DNA of 64,000 bases, taken from the NCBI RefSeq assembly GCF_003634705.1, contig NZ_RBWU01000001.1, forward strand, positions 1,404,194 to 1,468,193. The letters are read 5' to 3'. Positions within the stretch are counted from its first letter, which is position 1; each line of letters opens with the position of its first letter. The stretch is from Actinomadura pelletieri DSM 43383. GTDB taxonomy: Bacteria > Actinomycetota > Actinomycetes > Streptosporangiales > Streptosporangiaceae. The notes under the pieces are model-generated. The model saw nothing but the letters and a program-made list of their open reading frames with translations. It did no database searches and was not told the DNA's origin. Shown here one piece after another: positions 61,064 to 64,000 of the stretch. The position numbers and the translations under genes are program-made.

Positions 61064-61084
61064 CCTTCCGCTTTCGCGTGAAGG
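61064..61084. other. 21-base hairpin with a GAAA/TTTC tetraloop next to a GGTTCGATCCC-like element
   Basis: CCTTC-CGC-TTTC-GCG-T-GAAGG; on the minus strand the loop is GAAA, a stable GNRA tetraloop with one bulged base. Just beside it (61048-61058) is GGGATCGAACC, the reverse of a tRNA T-loop phrase. No complete tRNA can be folded. It lies immediately upstream of an IS1380-like remnant, so it might be an insertion site or element end. Confidence 0.35.
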
Positions 61085-61318
61085 CTCCGGGGCGCCATGC
61101 CAAGCTCGCGGTGTCCTCGGACGGAGCCGGGATCGTCGGGCAGGCCGGCGGGGGTGCTGACAGAAACGCTCCGGGTCACTGGGCTCGGCCAGTCGCACGC
61201 TGGCGCAGACCGCGGGCGATCCACGATCCGGGCAAGGTGGTCGCGGACCTGGCGATGATGCTGGCGCTGGGCGGTGACTGACTGTCTGACATCGCGATCC
61301 CGCGGGCCGAGCGGTTAA
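61085..61318 (+). mobile_element. IS1380-family transposase N-terminal remnant
   Basis: Frame reads AVSSDGAGIVGQAGG, VARWRRPRAIHDPGKVVADL and AMMLALGGD, then a TGA where the family has Cys (GGDCLSDIA), followed by LSDIAIPRAE. This is the beginning of an IS1380-type transposase (HDPGKVV.DLA..LALGGD), broken by a nonsense mutation and truncated. Terminal repeats were not identified. Confidence 0.65.
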
Positions 61319-61590
61319 CAACTCAAGACACTAGTTGTCGGCGACTGGCCCGGGAATATTTGTGTTTCTCGGGGGTGGTGGCCAACTAAGAAGTGGCTGT
61401 TCAGGCCGATGCATTGAGGTTCTGGACGTTTTCCCACGGACCGGCGCGCGCGATCTGTAGCTATACCCCACAGTGCGTCTACCTCGTGGTGTTGAGTCTG
61501 GGTCCCGGCGAAGATGGCACCGTCTTCGATCCTCGGCTGCAGTTGATGCCAAGACACGGTTTCGACTCCGCCGACCACGTCCCGCTCACC

Positions 61591-61827
61591 TCATCCCTGG
61601 AGATCCGAACCGGCACCCACCAGCGGACGGGCGGCTTGCCCAACCGCGGCCTCCACAGCAGCTTCCGGCTTCGAGGGATCGGTCAACCACACCCCGGCCT
61701 CGAGCTCGCGCCGCGGTCTCAGCAACACAAATAGCAATACAAGAAGAACAAATAAAGAGTGAAACTCCGGCAGACAAAGCAAATATTGCCCCATGGGCGT
61801 TGCGTCATCGAATTTTATAGCTAGCAT
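61591..61827 (-). CDS. Possible small membrane protein
   Basis: 78 residues, ATG 61827: an N-terminal hydrophobic segment (FHSLFVLLVLLFVLL) and a polar tail with plausible codon bias (ELEAGVWLTDPSKPEAAVEA). Its start overlaps the AT-rich region upstream of DUF5994. Weak support; may be a relic. The rest of 61319-61883 is AT-rich spacer holding the DUF5994 promoter. Confidence 0.3.
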   Translation of the reverse strand: MLAIKFDDATPMGQYLLCLPEFHSLFVLLVLLFVLLRPRRELEAGVWLTDPSKPEAAVEAAVGQAARPLVGAGSDLQG

Positions 61828-61883
61828 GGGTTTTTAGAAGCGAGTCGGTGAAATTCGATTGAAAGAGGGAAGTGGAGCCCTTC

Positions 61884-62411
61884 ATGCGAACAGCCGCTGG
61901 ACCCGGAGCAGCCGTTGGCCGTCCGCCTCCGTCGGCGCCACGTCTGGCCCTGCAGCAGGCCGCCCCGGTCGACCGCACCGGTCCCGCCCGGGGCGGCCGT
62001 GATCGAACACTTCTGGATGGCGGTTGGTGGCCCCTCTCGGCCGACCCGGTCGCCGAACTGCCCGGGCTGCTCCTGGCCCTGAGGGCGCACGGCTCTCCCG
62101 AGGACCATCAGCCCATCAAGCACGTCCTGCTGCGGACAGGCGACTGGGACAGCCATCCGCGTCGGTTGCTCGTCCACGGCCCGGATGACACCCGCGAGGT
62201 CCGCCTCAGCTGGTTCGACAACCTGCCCCCCGGGCTGCTCACCGCGGTCTACGCCGACGGCCGCCGCATCGATCTGCTCACCGTGCCGGCCTCTACCGAC
62301 CACACGGTGGCCCAGGCGTCCCTGGAATTGGCCGCCCACCCCAATCACCGGTCGGCCCCCGACCTACTGGCCGCCTTCACCGCGCCAACCGGCCAGCACG
62401 TCCCCGACTGA
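61884..62411 (+). CDS. DUF5994 family protein
   Basis: 175 residues from ATG 61884 (GGAG about seven bases upstream; GTG 61872 is an alternative). LALQQAAPVDRTGPARGGRD, RTLLDGGWWPLSADPVAELP, LLRTGDWDSHPRRLLVHG and REVRLSWFDNLPPGLLTAVY match DUF5994, an actinobacterial family of unknown function. An AT-rich promoter region precedes it (61720-61860). No neighbour on the same strand. Confidence 0.75.
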   Translation: MRTAAGPGAAVGRPPPSAPRLALQQAAPVDRTGPARGGRDRTLLDGGWWPLSADPVAELPGLLLALRAHGSPEDHQPIKHVLLRTGDWDSHPRRLLVHGPDDTREVRLSWFDNLPPGLLTAVYADGRRIDLLTVPASTDHTVAQASLELAAHPNHRSAPDLLAAFTAPTGQHVPD

Positions 62412-62427
62412 ACCCAGAACCGGCCGG

Positions 62428-62745
62428 CTACGGCGACTCCCACCGCTGCCAGAGCATTTCCAGGCCCAAGGCGATGGCGCACAGTACGCCCACCGATCCC
62501 GGGACGGCCACGAACGCCACATGGATCACACTGTGTTGGTCCGGGATGAACAGGTCCACCCATCCCAGGGCCAGCGCCAGAGCGGTCGCGATCCCACCGA
62601 GCCGAGAGGCCCATTCGAACAGATGGGCGTGCCACGGCTTCGAGGACGCAGAGGTCCTCGAACGCACATCGATACTGAAAAAGATCAGCAGAACGGCGAG
62701 AAAAGAGATCAGGCTGACCATGTCCGACGACGGCATCTGGCGCAC
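62428..62745 (-). CDS. Small membrane protein, unknown
   Basis: 105 residues, ATG 62745. Three hydrophobic segments (SLISFLAVLLIFFSIDV, GGIATALALALGWVDLFI, VAFVAVPGSVGVLCAIALGL) with short loops; no family recognised. Converges on the DUF5994 gene 16 bases away. Confidence 0.6.
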   Translation of the reverse strand: MRQMPSSDMVSLISFLAVLLIFFSIDVRSRTSASSKPWHAHLFEWASRLGGIATALALALGWVDLFIPDQHSVIHVAFVAVPGSVGVLCAIALGLEMLWQRWESP

Positions 62746-63377
62746 ACCACGACCCTAGTTCCGACAAGCGTCCCGACCCCTGCAACGGCACGGCAGGCGC
62801 CGCTACCGATCGGGAGGCGGCCGATGGTCAGTCAGGATTCGGCCGTTTCGTCGCCCCGGTGAAGCGCGGTCCGCCCGGGCTACTGACCAACCACCTGCAG
62901 CCGGGGAGTGCGGCGTGCCGGACGCGGCACGAGGCGGTGACCGCGGTGGACATCCAGGGCTACAGCAACGCTGTAGCTAGCGGCACTGGTACTGACCTGC
63001 GACGTCGTACTCCCGTGTGCACGACGTCCGACGGGGGTTGTCCGGAAGTCCCCGCCGATACGGCGGAGGAGGACGCGGCCATCGCTGCGCGGTGGCGCCA
63101 CAAGTGGACGGTCGACCGCCATACCGCCTGATCTACCGCACGCTGCTGTACCGGGTGGAGCTAACTGCCCTCCCCCCGAGTGTTGGACCATGTCAACGTA
63201 CTCGTCGGCTGCGCGCGGTGTTTTCGCGCGGTCGAGCTAGGACCGCTGGAGGACTCGGCGAGCACGCTAGGTCCCGCCCGATTCGAGTGCTGCGACTTCC
63301 TTCAGATGATCACGTGGGTACGCCAGACCGTTCGGCGATGTCCGCGAGCCGTTCGTTGAAAAGTCTTTTCGGCAGGC
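62746..63377. other. Degenerate stretch
   Basis: No gene with family or codon support. A short plus-strand phrase AVTAVDIQGYSN near 62940 resembles the start of a regulator with a nucleotide-cyclase-like or receiver fold but does not continue. Treated as decayed DNA. Confidence 0.3.
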
Positions 63378-63831
63378 TCATAGCGTGTATGACGACGACG
63401 CGAGCAGGTCGGCGACATCAGCCCAGGTGTGGACGGCGCCTTTACGGGGGTTGCCCGCGGTGGCGCCCTGGGCGGCTTCGGTGACGCGTCCGGCGGCGGC
63501 GTTGATGTGCCGTGTGCGGACGGGATCGTCGGAATGGGTGAGCGGGCAGGCGGCGTCCCAGAAATGGGCTGGAGATGGTGAGCTGGTTCGCCCGCGTGTG
63601 CAGGACGGTGGGCGGGACCGATGTGAGCGAGGCGATGGCGACCAGGCCGGTGATGATGACGCCGCGCAGTTCAGTAGGGACGTCTTGCCAGGCAAATCCG
63701 CCGGTTCCGTCGCCGAGGGCGTCGCCGACCTCGCCGAGCTCCAGGGAAAGAGGGATCGCCGACCGCTCCGGCGGGCCGCTGGACCTCGTCCCGGCCGCCC
63801 TTGGGCTGCGCCAGCTTGAGGTGCCAGACAT
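63378..63831 (-). pseudogene. Frameshifted hypothetical gene
   Basis: Two minus-strand frames overlap. The first half (ALGDGTGGFAWQDVPTELRG, LTSVPPTVLHTRANQLTISS) is in one frame; the second (HFWDAACPLTHSDDPVRTRH, GNPRKGAVHTWADVADLLAS) is in the next, with the change near 63575. Joined they give a plausible protein of ~150 residues, not recognised. Next to an IS5-type element end. Confidence 0.4.
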
Positions 63832-63915
63832 CGGTACCGCCTGTACGGCGTAGCAGCATGAGCCCGCGACGAGCCAGCCGGCCGCATGTCAAGGGTGTCG
63901 TAGTAAGACGTCATC

Positions 63916-64000
63916 TCATTTGGCGAGTCGGCGGTGACAGATGAGGGTGGCGGCGATGCCGACGAAGGCCAGGAAGTGCTCGGGCTTGCGTTCGTAGCGG
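63916..64000 (-). mobile_element. IS5-family transposase, C-terminal end (continues beyond window)
   Basis: Minus-strand translation of the last 85 bases ends HFLAFVGIAATLICHRRLAK then TGA (stop at 63916-63918), preceded by RYERKPE. This is the typical C-terminus of IS5-family DDE transposases (RYERR..HFLAF..IA..LICYRRL). The element start and one inverted repeat lie outside the window. Confidence 0.75.

Noticed and set aside
61044..61100. A tRNA gene on the minus strand
   Set aside because: A T-loop-like phrase is present, but stems do not pair and no anticodon arm is found.

Overview
This is a high-GC window with strong GC bias at third codon positions and many actinobacterial families (DUF1990, DUF2945, DUF3140, DUF5994, SigE-type ECF sigma, LLM flavin enzymes, FxS peptide system). 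It fits a filamentous actinomycete; Thermomonosporaceae/Streptosporangiales-like is an inference, since no rRNA or marker gene is present.

Layout. 0-4.7 kb: secreted matrixin-type protease (cut by the window edge), a PRC-barrel/DUF2382 stress protein, a patatin phospholipase-PlsC acyltransferase pair and an S4 RNA-binding protein. 4.7-16.1 kb, the most interesting block: an FxS-type RiPP/signalling locus with a small precursor (FxsA-like), a radical SAM/SPASM maturase (FxsB-like), a separate HExxH peptide-hydroxylase-like protein, three TIR or NB-ARC proteins (two sharing a C-terminal effector-associated-like domain), a 1300-residue MinD-like/TIR-like/NB-ARC/TPR protein (FxsT-like) and an unknown two-repeat protein. 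16-31 kb: antiporter, methyltransferase, a divergent LysR/SDR pair, a TetR regulator with a triple operator array before an oxidoreductase, DUF1990-type genes, small stress-type proteins and a Ser/Thr kinase with TPRs. 31.4-34.4 kb: a compact operon of a beta-sandwich protein, a radical SAM/SPASM enzyme and a SUMF1-domain protein. 34.4-42.1 kb: a decayed ArsR/SRPBCC pair, then a two-armed carotenoid cluster (crtB, crtI, second desaturase, CruF-like, glycosyltransferase, PlsY-like acyltransferase, CrtA-like monooxygenase), which suggests a glycosylated, possibly acylated carotenoid. 42-54.6 kb: DUF523/DUF1722, Dps, Imm51-like and DUF4303-HEAT genes, LLM enzymes, DsbA, a two-component system and a berberine-bridge-type oxidase.

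54.6-64 kb is gene-poor and decayed: two copies of a phosphotransferase fragment flanking an ECF sigma/anti-sigma pair, an integrase tail, an IS1380 remnant, a frameshifted gene and the end of an IS5-family transposase at the right edge. No rRNA, intact tRNA or CRISPR array was recognised.

All domain and family calls were made by eye from translated sequence; no database search was run.
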